Position numbers and translations under genes: made by a program. A DNA stretch of 45,754 nucleotides from Pseudomonas kitaguniensis (GTDB lineage: Bacteria > Pseudomonadota > Gammaproteobacteria > Pseudomonadales > Pseudomonadaceae). The notes under the pieces were generated by a model that saw nothing but the letters and a program-made list of their open reading frames with translations, was not told the origin of the DNA and made no database searches. The stretch is from assembly GCF_009296165.1 (NCBI RefSeq), contig NZ_VUAZ01000138.1, positions 1-45,754 on the forward strand, in the 5' to 3' direction. Below are positions 8,862 through 18,272 of this stretch, piece by piece; the stretch's first letter is position 1; each line of letters starts with the position of its first letter.

Positions 8862-8891
8862 CACGGCACCTTCGGGTGCCGTGTTGCTTTT
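8862..8891 (+). terminator. Terminator after fxsA
   Basis: A perfect 9-bp stem, CACGGCACC and GGTGCCGTG, around a TTCG tetraloop, followed by TTGCTTTT. It separates fxsA from the heat-shock promoter region of groESL. Confidence 0.88.
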
Positions 8892-8929
8892 AACCACCGC
8901 AAAAACACAAAAAATTTACGCCGCGGCCC

Positions 8930-8957
8930 CTTGTAATAGGCGCATACGCCCTTATGT
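8930..8957 (+). promoter_or_regulatory. Candidate sigma-32 heat-shock promoter of groESL
   Basis: CTTGTAA, a 12-base spacer, then CCCTTATGT resembles the RpoH consensus (CTTGAA, 11-16 bases, CCCCATNT) with a few mismatches. It lies about 140 bases upstream of groES. No CIRCE/HrcA inverted repeat is seen, in keeping with sigma-32 control in pseudomonads. Confidence 0.5.
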
Positions 8958-9097
8958 AACGGTCACCGCAAGGTTTCTGGTGGCGACACCAGACAGACTT
9001 CCGCGTTTCGCTTGGCGAAGCGCGACCGGCACCGCCGGAATACAAACCGCCGGTACTGATACCGGCCGATGAAAAACACAATTAGGAGAGATCGACA

Positions 9098-9394
9098 ATG
9101 AGCAAGCTTCGTCCTCTGCACGACCGCGTCGTTATCCGTCGCAGCGAAGAAGAAAAGAAAACCGCTGGCGGTATCGTTCTGCCAGGTTCGGCTGCTGAAA
9201 AAGCCAACCACGGTGTGATCGTCGCTGCAGGCCCAGGCAAGACTCTGGAAAACGGTGAAGTGCGTGCGCTGGCCGTTAAAGTCGGTGACAAGGTTGTATT
9301 TGGCCCTTACTCCGGCAGCAACACGGTGAAAATCGACGGCGAAGACCTGCTGGTAATGGCTGAGAACGAGATTCTGGCTGTTCTGGAAGGCTGA
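9098..9394 (+). CDS. groES: Co-chaperonin GroES
   Basis: 98 aa, the usual length for the heptameric lid of the GroEL folding chamber. The family start (KLRPLHDRVVIRR), the mobile loop (EEEKKTAGGIVLPGSAAEK) and the KVGDKVVFGPYSG segment are all present. GGAG lies about 10 bases before the ATG. groEL follows after 50 bases in the same transcript. Confidence 0.99.
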   Translation: MSKLRPLHDRVVIRRSEEEKKTAGGIVLPGSAAEKANHGVIVAAGPGKTLENGEVRALAVKVGDKVVFGPYSGSNTVKIDGEDLLVMAENEILAVLEG

Positions 9395-9444
9395 TTTTCC
9401 CGCTCATTTTCCCGTTACTCCAAAGTATTTAAGGATTATCGATC

Positions 9445-11091
<1,647 letters not shown>

Positions 11092-11110
11092 GCCAGCCTT
11101 ACCCAGCACT

Positions 11111-11149
11111 AAAAAACCCCGCCTGCAGTGATGCAGGCGGGGTTTTTTT
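11111..11149 (+). terminator. groESL terminator (bidirectional)
   Basis: A-tract, CCCCGCCTGCA stem, GTGA loop, TGCAGGCGGGG stem, then seven T residues. It has a T-tract in both orientations and lies between groEL and the convergent sulfatase gene. Confidence 0.95.
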
Positions 11150-11181
11150 ATGCGCCGTCTGGCTGCGACCTTAGCGTTCGC

Positions 11182-13119
11182 TCAGTTGTGGCACCGCGGC
11201 CTTTGTGCTTTCCAGCTCAGCAACTGTTGCTTGAAGCCATAGCTGGCGGCCTGGTAGTAGGTAATTGCGCGTTGTATCAACGGGTCATCGCTGTCTACCC
11301 GTCGCTCCTGGCTTTCGCCCAAGGCTTGGTCGTGGCGACGCAAGCCCTGGCGCGGGCTGAGAATCGCCAGGTCGGTGCCGTCAAACAACCCCAGGTGCTG
11401 GTAGTTGCCGACCACCACGCGCGGTGGCAGCGGGTTGTCTTGCAACAGGTTGCGGCCAAAGAAGGTCGACTCGTAGCTCAGGTTGATCAGGCCCAGCAAG
11501 GTCGGCGCAAGGTCGATCTGGCTGGCCAATTGCGCGCTTTCACGCGCATTGATCAGCTTGGGTGCATAGATGAACAGCGGGATCTGGTAGTTCTCGATTG
11601 GCAGGTCTTCCTTGCCCGCGCTGCCGGCGGTGTGGTCGGCGACAAACACGAAAATCGTGTTATCGAACCACGGCTTCTGGCGTGCTGCGTCAAGGAACTC
11701 GCCGATCGCGTGGTCGGTGTATTTCACCGCGCCATCACGGCCATTGCCGGACTTTATATCGATGCGCCCGTCCGGGTAGGTGTAGGGGCGATGGTTGGAG
11801 GTGGTCATCAGTTGCAGCAAGAACGGCTGCTGCTTGGCGTAATCAGCGTCGGCCAGTTTCAGGGTTTGCCGGTAGAGGTCTTCATCGGCCATGCCCCACG
11901 CGTTTTTGAAGGAGATTTCTGCTTCAGGCACGCTGCTCTGGTCTACGACCCGGTAACCGTTACCGCTGAAAAACGCGTTCATGTTGTCGAAGTAGCCGCG
12001 CCCGCCGTAGACGAACACGCTGTCGTAGCCGATGGCGCCGAGTTGTTGGCCGAGGCTGGCGAAACCGCTTTCACGGCCAATGCGCTTGACGATTGAGCGG
12101 CCAGGCGTAGGCGGAATCGCCAGCGTAATCGCCTCCAGGCCTCGGTCCGTGCGGGTGCCGGTGGCATAGAAGTTATTGAAGTACAGGCTCTGTTTGCGCA
12201 GGGCGTCGAGGTTGGGCGTAAGGTTGCGCCCGTCGCCATTGCTGCCCATGTATTTGGCGCTGAAACTTTCGATGGTCACCAGCACGATGTTGGGTTTGCG
12301 CAGCGTGCCCGGGTTATCAATGGCGCGGCGAATGTCCAGCGGGTCTGTGCCGATGAAACGAGCATTCGGTTCGCTGAGTTCAGCGCGTATTTGCTTGGCG
12401 ACCACCGCGTCCGGCAGGCTTTTGTAAAACTGCGTGTAATCGAGCTCGTTGTTGCGGAAGGCCGCGAAAAACTGATACGGGCCGTTGCTTGCCAGTTCGT
12501 TTTTGTAGGCGTTACCGCCTTGGGCACGCGGGCTGTCCTGGCTGATCAGTTGCAGGCTGAGGCCAGCGACCACCAGCAGGCTCAGGGCGCTCAACAGGCG
12601 ACCACGCATCGGCGGCAACGGCGCGCTCATCGCGGCATTAAAAGGTTTGCGCAGTGCCAGGCTCAAGACAATTGCGAGCATCGCCAGCAGGCTCAGCAGT
12701 TTGCCGATCGGGTACGACTCCAGCAGGTTGTTCAGCACCTCATTGGAGTACACCAGGTAGTCGACGGCAATAAAGTTGAAGCGCACGCCGAACTCATCCC
12801 AGAACAGCCATTCGGCCACCGAGGTAAACAGCATCGCGAACAGGCTGACGCTGAGTACCGCTTGCAGGAACCAGCGATGGCCACGGCGGCGCCACAACGC
12901 GGGCGGGCAGAGCAGTAAATACAGGCCCAGCGGCAACGCTGCATAGGCCAAAAAACCCAGGTCATACAGCAAGCCGACGCCAAACACCGGCAGCAGGTTG
13001 CCGTCTACTTCGTTGAGGTGGGTGATCAGCAGCACGCTGCGCGTGAGCAGGAAAATAACCAGCCAGGTGCTGGTGACGAGCAGCAGAAAGCGCATAGGCG
13101 CAGTTTTGAGAAACCCCAT
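11182..13119 (-). CDS. LtaS/OpgB-like membrane sulfatase (phosphoglycerol or similar transferase)
   Basis: 645 aa. About five N-terminal membrane helices in the first 200 residues are followed by a periplasmic alkaline-phosphatase/sulfatase-fold domain. Metal-site and nucleophile regions are visible: NIVLVTIESFSAKYMG (Glu), the TGTRTDRGLEA segment with the likely Thr nucleophile, MTTSNHRPY, and FVADHTAGSAG (Asp-His). This is the LTA-synthase-like branch. In Gram-negatives its members move phosphoglycerol or similar head groups onto envelope glycans, so the substrate here is inferred. The ATG at 13119 has AAGGA at 8 bases; starts at 13125 and 13164 are possible. The ColR-like box upstream suggests control by the divergent ColRS system. 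Confidence 0.85.
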   Translation of the reverse strand: MGFLKTAPMRFLLLVTSTWLVIFLLTRSVLLITHLNEVDGNLLPVFGVGLLYDLGFLAYAALPLGLYLLLCPPALWRRRGHRWFLQAVLSVSLFAMLFTSVAEWLFWDEFGVRFNFIAVDYLVYSNEVLNNLLESYPIGKLLSLLAMLAIVLSLALRKPFNAAMSAPLPPMRGRLLSALSLLVVAGLSLQLISQDSPRAQGGNAYKNELASNGPYQFFAAFRNNELDYTQFYKSLPDAVVAKQIRAELSEPNARFIGTDPLDIRRAIDNPGTLRKPNIVLVTIESFSAKYMGSNGDGRNLTPNLDALRKQSLYFNNFYATGTRTDRGLEAITLAIPPTPGRSIVKRIGRESGFASLGQQLGAIGYDSVFVYGGRGYFDNMNAFFSGNGYRVVDQSSVPEAEISFKNAWGMADEDLYRQTLKLADADYAKQQPFLLQLMTTSNHRPYTYPDGRIDIKSGNGRDGAVKYTDHAIGEFLDAARQKPWFDNTIFVFVADHTAGSAGKEDLPIENYQIPLFIYAPKLINARESAQLASQIDLAPTLLGLINLSYESTFFGRNLLQDNPLPPRVVVGNYQHLGLFDGTDLAILSPRQGLRRHDQALGESQERRVDSDDPLIQRAITYYQAASYGFKQQLLSWKAQRPRCHN

Positions 13120-13187
13120 GTCCATGTTCCTTATATCGATGGGCGGTGATCTTCGGCCTGACACTGTAGTCAGTTTGTGAAGCTATA

Positions 13188-13203
13188 GTGAAAAACTTGT
13201 TGG
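13188..13203 (-). promoter_or_regulatory. Candidate ColR box before the LtaS-like gene
   Basis: On the minus strand this reads CCAACAAGTTTTTCAC. The ColR-binding consensus described for P. putida, as I recall it, is YYNASNNYTTTTTCAC (Y = T/C, S = C/G). Only one specified position, a G in place of T/C just before TTTTTCAC, disagrees. The site is in the forward orientation 68 bases upstream of the sulfatase start, within the intergenic region shared with colR. Confidence 0.55.
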
Positions 13204-13320
13204 TTTGTACGATTGGTTGAAAACCTGTATCGGCGGGCCTTTGAGGTCTATCCCTGAGCCCCGCTTGGCCTTAAGCTGCGCGAGCCAACACGGCGGCTAC
13301 CGCGTACGGAGACACTGCCC

Positions 13321-14004
13321 ATGCGAATTTTATTGGTTGAAGACAACCGCGATATTCTGGCCAATCTGGCCGATTACCTGGGGCTAAAAGGCTACACCGT
13401 CGACTGTGCGCAGGACGGTTTGTCGGGCCTGCACCTGGCCGCCACCGAGCATTACGACTTGATCGTGCTCGACATCATGCTGCCTGGCATTGACGGCTAC
13501 ACCTTGTGCAAACGCCTGCGTGAGGACGCGCGCCGCGACACGCCGGTGATCATGCTCACCGCCCGCGACCAACTGGACGACCGGCTGCAGGGCTTCAAGT
13601 CCGGCGCTGATGATTACCTGCTGAAACCGTTTGCCTTGTCGGAACTGGCCGCCCGCATCGAAGCGGTGCTGCGCCGTGCCCAAGGCGGCGGGCGCCGTGC
13701 CCTGCAAGTTGGCGACTTGACCTACGACCTTGATACGCTCGAAGTCACCCGCGAAGGGCGCCTGCTCAAGCTCAACCCGGTGGGCCTGAAACTGCTCGCG
13801 GTGTTGATGCAGAAGAGCCCGCACGTGCTGCGTCGCGAAATTCTTGAGGAAGCGCTGTGGGGCGATGACTGCCCGGACAGTGACAGCCTGCGCAGCCATG
13901 TTCACCAATTGCGCCAGGTCATCGATAAGCCTTTCGCCAAACCACTGCTGCAAACCGTGCACGGTGTGGGTTATCGCCTGGCCGAGGGTCGAGATGGAGT
14001 TTAA
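13321..14004 (+). CDS. colR: ColR response regulator
   Basis: 227 aa, OmpR/PhoB class. The receiver domain covers residues 1-115, with acidic pocket ED (7-8), phospho-acceptor Asp51 (LIVLDIMLPG) and switch Lys in DDYLLKPF. The C-terminal winged helix ends TVHGVGYRL. With ColS it controls envelope-maintenance genes, and in fluorescent pseudomonads it is needed for root colonisation and tolerance of metals and phenol. Identification rests on the neighbours, since colR-colS-methyltransferase-wapQ is the known order, and on the ColS sensor residues. It overlaps colS by 11 bases. Confidence 0.93.
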   Translation: MRILLVEDNRDILANLADYLGLKGYTVDCAQDGLSGLHLAATEHYDLIVLDIMLPGIDGYTLCKRLREDARRDTPVIMLTARDQLDDRLQGFKSGADDYLLKPFALSELAARIEAVLRRAQGGGRRALQVGDLTYDLDTLEVTREGRLLKLNPVGLKLLAVLMQKSPHVLRREILEEALWGDDCPDSDSLRSHVHQLRQVIDKPFAKPLLQTVHGVGYRLAEGRDGV

Positions 14005-15274
14005 GCAAAGCCTTGCCCAGCGGATCATCATCGCCTTTGCCTTGATGAGTGCGCTGGTGGCGGGGGCGTTCGCCATGGGCATCGTTGCCACCGTGCACCT
14101 GGTGGAAGAAAAACTGATCTCGGCGGGCCTCGGTGGCGACTTGCAACGCCTGCTGTTGATGGACAGCGTTGAGGACTGGAGCCATCGCCCGGAGCCGGAT
14201 CAACTGTTCTATTTCAGCGGCGGGCGTGGCGATTTCGAGCTGCCCAAAGATCTGCGCCACCTCGAACCGGGTTTTCATGAAGTGTTTCGCGAGGCGCTGT
14301 CGTACCACGCCATGGTTGAAGTGGTGGATGGTCGGCGCTATGTGCTGTTGCAGGACCAAAGTGATTTCGAAGAGCGCGAGCGCGTTCTGTTTGCCGTGGT
14401 GCTGGTGGGCTTCGTGCTCAGCTTGGCGCTGGCGGTGTTCCTCGGATGGGTGCTTGCGCGCAAGGTGATGGCTCCGGTTGTGCGCCTGGCCCGCCAGGTG
14501 CGTCATCGCGATCAGTTGCTGGGGTTGGCGCCGCCGCTGGCGCCGGATTACGCGGCCGATGAAGTCGGCGAGCTGGCGGTGGCCTTCGACGCCACGCTGG
14601 GCCGCTTGCGCCAGGCGTTGTCTCGCGAGCAATTGTTTACCAGTGACGTCAGCCACGAATTGCGCACGCCGTTGATGGTGCTGGCCAGTTCATGCGAACT
14701 GCTGTTGGAAAACCCGGCGATTGATCAGCGCGGCCGTAACCAAGTCGAACGGATTGCCCGTGCCTGCGAAGAGATGCGTGAACTGGTGCAAACGTTCCTG
14801 ATGCTGGCCCGCGCCAAACATGATGATTCGGCGATGTCGGCCCAAGTCACGTTGACGCAGGTGGCAGAGGACTTACTCGGCATCTGGCGCGAGCCTGTTA
14901 AGCAAAAGGGCCTCGAACTGATTTACCAGCCGGGTGCGCCGCTGGATACCCGCTACAACACCACCTTCTTGCACGCGGTGATGGGCAACTTGCTGCGCAA
15001 CGCCCTGCATTACACCGAACACGGGTTTATCCGCTTGACCCTCGAACCCAGCGGTTTTGTGGTGGAAGACTCCGGCGTGGGTATTCCCGAAGACAAGCGT
15101 GAAGCGATGTTCGAGCCTTTCGTACGCGGCAGCGAAAAACGCGGTGAAGGCCTGGGCCTTGGCCTGTCGCTGGTACAACGGATCTGCGAAAGCCAGGGCT
15201 GGAGCGTCAGCCTGAGTAACATGGAGCCTAACGGCTGCCGTTTTCACGTCGAGTTGAGCCAGGTCAACCCCTGA
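13994..15274 (+). CDS. colS: ColS sensor histidine kinase
   Basis: 426 aa inner-membrane kinase. TM1 at about 10-32, a periplasmic loop of about 100 residues, TM2 at about 131-155, HAMP-like linker, H-box FTSDVSHELRTPL with phospho-accepting His221, then N, G1 and G2 boxes (NLLRNALHYTE, EDSGVGIP, GEGLGLGL). The periplasmic residues reported for iron/zinc sensing in P. putida ColS appear at the same numbers: His35, Glu38, Glu96, His105 and the ExxE pair Glu126/Glu129. This copy should therefore sense excess Fe(III) and Zn(II). The ATG at 13994 lies within the end of colR, which suggests translational coupling. Confidence 0.93.
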   Translation: MEFKQSLAQRIIIAFALMSALVAGAFAMGIVATVHLVEEKLISAGLGGDLQRLLLMDSVEDWSHRPEPDQLFYFSGGRGDFELPKDLRHLEPGFHEVFREALSYHAMVEVVDGRRYVLLQDQSDFEERERVLFAVVLVGFVLSLALAVFLGWVLARKVMAPVVRLARQVRHRDQLLGLAPPLAPDYAADEVGELAVAFDATLGRLRQALSREQLFTSDVSHELRTPLMVLASSCELLLENPAIDQRGRNQVERIARACEEMRELVQTFLMLARAKHDDSAMSAQVTLTQVAEDLLGIWREPVKQKGLELIYQPGAPLDTRYNTTFLHAVMGNLLRNALHYTEHGFIRLTLEPSGFVVEDSGVGIPEDKREAMFEPFVRGSEKRGEGLGLGLSLVQRICESQGWSVSLSNMEPNGCRFHVELSQVNP

Positions 15275-15463
15275 ACGTACACCCTGCCACTACCCTGTGG
15301 CAGATGCCGCGTTTTTCGGCGAAGATGGCCCCATGCCACCGCTTGTGTCTGTAAAGTCTTGAAATGTATGAGATTGGACAGGACAAGATTTTCACAACGA
15401 GTTGACCTGTTGATCACAGTTTGCTGCTTAAGGTTGTAGGCATCAGCTACTGGAGATCCGTTG

Positions 15464-16144
15464 ATGCCTACCCCGATCAAGCTCGATTTTTCTGAAAAGT
15501 ACGACGATCAGCACGCGCAGAATTATTTGCTCAAACATCAGGACAATCTGGCTCGCCGGTTGTCCCACAAGCGCGACGAGCAACTGGCACGCGGTGCGCT
15601 GGCCATGGCTGGCGAACCTGGCCTGGTGTTGGACCTGCCCTGCGGGGCCGGACGTTTTTGGCCGCTGTTGGCTGAAAAGCCCAACCGTGTGATTATCGGC
15701 GCCGATAATTCGGCATCGATGTTAAAGGTCGCAACCACCGCTCAGCCTGCCGATGTGGTGAAACGGGTACGGCCTTTGCAAACATCTGCCTTCGATATCG
15801 ATTTGCCCGATAATTCGGTCGACAGCATTTTTTGTATGCGCTTGATGCACCATATTGGTGACCCGGCGCATAGACTGACGATATTGCGGGAATTTCAGCG
15901 AGTTACGCGTGACAGCGTGATTCTTTCGCTGTGGGTAGATGGCAATTTCAAGGCCTGGAAACGCAAGCGTGCCGAAGTGAAACGTCGTAATAAAGGTGAG
16001 CAGGAAGGTTACCAAAACCGGTTCGTGTTACCGGCTGCTACTGTCGAGGCAGAGTTTGAGCAGGCCGGTTTCCGTGTTCAGGAATCCCTGGACTTCATAC
16101 CGCTCTACGCCATGTGGCGAGTTTATGTCTTGCGCAAGAGGTAA
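15464..16144 (+). CDS. SAM-dependent methyltransferase of the col operon (orf222-like)
   Basis: 226 aa class I methyltransferase. The SAM-binding Gly-rich loop is VLDLPCGAGRFW, with an acidic residue at the end of strand 2 (VIIGADNSASML) and a Methyltransf_11-type core (NSVDSIFCMRLMHHIGDP). It corresponds to the gene called orf222 between colS and wapQ in P. fluorescens and P. putida. The substrate is unknown, and the context suggests lipopolysaccharide or another envelope lipid. ATG at 15464 with GGAG at 8 bases; the TTG three bases upstream is less likely. wapQ begins 4 bases after the stop. About 190 bases separate it from colS, so a separate promoter is possible. Confidence 0.88.
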   Translation: MPTPIKLDFSEKYDDQHAQNYLLKHQDNLARRLSHKRDEQLARGALAMAGEPGLVLDLPCGAGRFWPLLAEKPNRVIIGADNSASMLKVATTAQPADVVKRVRPLQTSAFDIDLPDNSVDSIFCMRLMHHIGDPAHRLTILREFQRVTRDSVILSLWVDGNFKAWKRKRAEVKRRNKGEQEGYQNRFVLPAATVEAEFEQAGFRVQESLDFIPLYAMWRVYVLRKR

Positions 16145-16148
16145 CAGG

Positions 16149-16868
16149 ATGGCAATTGAGTGCGCAGTTGGCAGTCATGTAGCTCCCGAAGAACGATTTG
16201 ATTTTTTTTGGCGCCAGCAGGGCGAGTGGGTCGAAGAACCCAATCGTCGACGTGGTGGTGAAAGCGGTGTGCAACGCGTGAAGAGCCCAAATGGTCGTTT
16301 GCTCTATTGCAAGCGCCAGACCGGCCATATCTACCGCAGTTGGCTGCACCCGTTTGGTCGCCCGACCGTGTTGCGTGAACGCGATGCCCTGAAAGGCCTG
16401 CGTTCACTGGATGTACGTGTGCCGGAATTGGTGTTTTGCGAGGCGCGTCGCGACCCTGAGCACCAATGGAAAGCGCTGTTGGTAACCGCGTCCCTCGACG
16501 GTTTCGACGAAATCGAAAACTGGTACGCCGCAGGTGGCCGTGAGCAGTATGGCGAGCAGGTACACGAGCGTGTACTGAAAGAGTTGGCGGGCACCCTTGC
16601 ACGTATGCACAAGGGCCGCTGGCAGCATGGCTGCCTCTACATCAAGCATATTTTTGTACGCGTAACCGGCGAGCGCGATTCGGCCAACGTGGAAGTCGCG
16701 TTATTGGATTTCGAGAAGTGCCGTCAGCGTTTGACCGCTTATCGCGCGGCCTCCCACGACATGCTGCAACTGCGCCGCCATTCGTCGTGGAATGATACCG
16801 ACTGGAAAAAACTGAGCTACTTTTATGAGACGGCGTTTGGCAGCGCTATCAAGGGTTTAACCAGATGA
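16149..16868 (+). CDS. wapQ: Lipopolysaccharide core kinase WapQ/InaA family
   Basis: 239 aa protein of the Kdo/heptose kinase family with a protein-kinase-like fold. An ATP-site Lys lies in LLYCKRQTGH. The catalytic region is HKGRWQHGCLYIKHIFV, where a Gly-Cys-Leu-Tyr-x-Lys-His loop stands in for the usual HGDLHxxN loop, and LLDFEKCR supplies the metal-binding Asp. It probably phosphorylates an inner-core heptose on the cytoplasmic side, supporting outer-membrane integrity. AGAGG, overlapping the end of the methyltransferase gene, is the ribosome site. Its stop overlaps the next start (ATGA). Confidence 0.88.
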   Translation: MAIECAVGSHVAPEERFDFFWRQQGEWVEEPNRRRGGESGVQRVKSPNGRLLYCKRQTGHIYRSWLHPFGRPTVLRERDALKGLRSLDVRVPELVFCEARRDPEHQWKALLVTASLDGFDEIENWYAAGGREQYGEQVHERVLKELAGTLARMHKGRWQHGCLYIKHIFVRVTGERDSANVEVALLDFEKCRQRLTAYRAASHDMLQLRRHSSWNDTDWKKLSYFYETAFGSAIKGLTR

Positions 16869-17092
16869 AGCTAGAAACAGCACGAGGTTTGTTTCTGGTC
16901 GGGGCGTTGGGCGTTGCAGCCCTCGCCCTGGCGGCGTGGGAACAACCTCGCACACAAGTGCTCAGTGCGGCGCAGGGTGGTGGGCAATGCCTGCTGCCGC
17001 GCATCGCCAAGGCCAGTGTGGCGGCCCAGCCTGATCATGACTTGTTGTTGTTCATGTTCGGTATGTCTCAAGGCATGCGGCCGCAGAGTTGA
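16865..17092 (+). CDS. Small membrane-anchored or secreted protein, last gene of the col operon
   Basis: 75 aa, not recognised. One hydrophobic helix (about residues 9-25, GLFLVGALGVAALALAAW) follows a short basic N-terminus. A 50-residue hydrophilic tail with a single Cys (GGGQCLLPRIAK) comes next. No convincing lipobox is present, so it is either an N-terminally anchored periplasmic peptide or a cleaved one (possible cut after ALA). The start overlaps the wapQ stop as ATGA, the mark of translational coupling, and the operon terminator follows within 30 bases. These points argue that it is a real gene with an envelope-related role. Confidence 0.75.
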   Translation: MKLETARGLFLVGALGVAALALAAWEQPRTQVLSAAQGGGQCLLPRIAKASVAAQPDHDLLLFMFGMSQGMRPQS

Positions 17093-17120
17093 TTAAAGCG
17101 TTGAAGATTCAAACCCCCTG

Positions 17121-17151
17121 AAAAGGCCTTGCGATGCGAGGCCTTTTTTTT
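17121..17151 (+). terminator. Terminator of the col operon
   Basis: AAAAGGCCTTGC, loop GAT, GCGAGGCCTTTTTTTT: a 12-bp stem with one U-G pair, followed by a long T-tract. It lies between the col operon and the convergent DUF1513 gene and may serve both. Confidence 0.93.
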
Positions 17152-17171
17152 GGCTGGGGTAAAGGATGCCG

Positions 17172-18272
17172 TCAGACCAGATGCAGATGGTTATCCCAAA
17201 ACCCCGATGGCAACTCCAATGGCTTCGCCACCAGCGCTGTCTGGCGACAATCGTAAAAGCGGCAACGGCCTTGCCCTGAAGTCACCACAAACCCATCCTC
17301 GACCGCGCCGACGCCGGCACAGTCGGGCAAAGGCCCATCCAGCCGCAACTCACCACTGTCCATGTCCCAGATAAAAAAACGATTGCCGCGTGGCGCAGTC
17401 AACGCCACCAGCCGCAATTCACTGTGCACCGCGACGCTGGCGGTGTAGTGCCCCATCGCCTGCAACTGCGCGTCCGCCACCGCAAACGCCACAAACGGCT
17501 GCCCCGGCCGCTTGATCGCAAGCAACTCGGAACGCTCCTGCGACGGCCCCATGAACTGCTGCCCGGTAAGAATGGTGCCATCGCTGGCGATTCCCATATG
17601 ACGCACGCTGTTCATCTGCTGGCCCAACGTCTCCTTGCTGATCAGCGTGCCGTCACGTTGCATCAGCACCAGGCTTGGCTCCATGGCGTTGAGGTTCATC
17701 TCCACACGGCTTTCAGCCTCGGTGCGAATGCCGCCGTTGGCCACCACCAGGGTTTCGCCATCGGGCATCCACGACACTTGATGTGGCCCAATGCCGTGGG
17801 TAGATATTTCGCCGCTGTGCACCAGCCGTTCGCCCTCGAACCGGTATACGCCGAGCAAGCCGCGACCAGGGTCAGACGTGTCGTTCTCGGTGGCGTACAG
17901 CCAGTCGCCGCTTTTGTGAATGACCGCGTGCCCGTAAAAATGGCGATTAGGCTTAGAGGTGATGGTTTGCAGCAGCGCGCCATCCCGCAGGTTGATCAGG
18001 TAACTCTCGGTGCCTGGGCGCCGGGCGACGAACAGCGCAATCGGCAGCGTCGGGTGGTTGATGATGTCATGACAGCGCTGGCCAACTTCGGTGGCAAACA
18101 CACGTTTGCCGTCCAGGCGGAAGCCGACGGCGTAGTGCTTGCCGTCGGCGTCATCGCGCGCCGACAGCAGCAGCGGGCCTTTGTCCTTTTGCTTGAAAAG
18201 CGTCCAGCCACCCAATGTGAGTGCACTGAGCAGCACGCTGCCAACGGCCAAAGCCTGTCGCCTGAGCATCAT
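17172..18272 (-). CDS. DUF1513 periplasmic beta-propeller-like protein
   Basis: 366 aa. The N-terminus (MMLRRQALAVGSVLLSALTLGGW) has a basic start and a hydrophobic core consistent with a signal peptide. The body is a DUF1513 protein with propeller-like repeats (HAVIHKSGDWLYATEND, VSWMPDGETLVVANGGI, GMASD-type blades) and a conserved C-terminal FWDNHLHLV. In pseudomonads this family is the last member of an iron-responsive set with imelysin and a DUF1111 di-haem protein. The molecular role is unknown. Its ATG overlaps the imelysin stop by one base (TGATG), indicating coupled translation. Confidence 0.87.
   Translation of the reverse strand: MMLRRQALAVGSVLLSALTLGGWTLFKQKDKGPLLLSARDDADGKHYAVGFRLDGKRVFATEVGQRCHDIINHPTLPIALFVARRPGTESYLINLRDGALLQTITSKPNRHFYGHAVIHKSGDWLYATENDTSDPGRGLLGVYRFEGERLVHSGEISTHGIGPHQVSWMPDGETLVVANGGIRTEAESRVEMNLNAMEPSLVLMQRDGTLISKETLGQQMNSVRHMGIASDGTILTGQQFMGPSQERSELLAIKRPGQPFVAFAVADAQLQAMGHYTASVAVHSELRLVALTAPRGNRFFIWDMDSGELRLDGPLPDCAGVGAVEDGFVVTSGQGRCRFYDCRQTALVAKPLELPSGFWDNHLHLV

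Noticed and set aside
8850..9097. CIRCE/HrcA operator for groESL
   Set aside because: No TTAGCACTC-N9-GAGTGCTAA type repeat is present.
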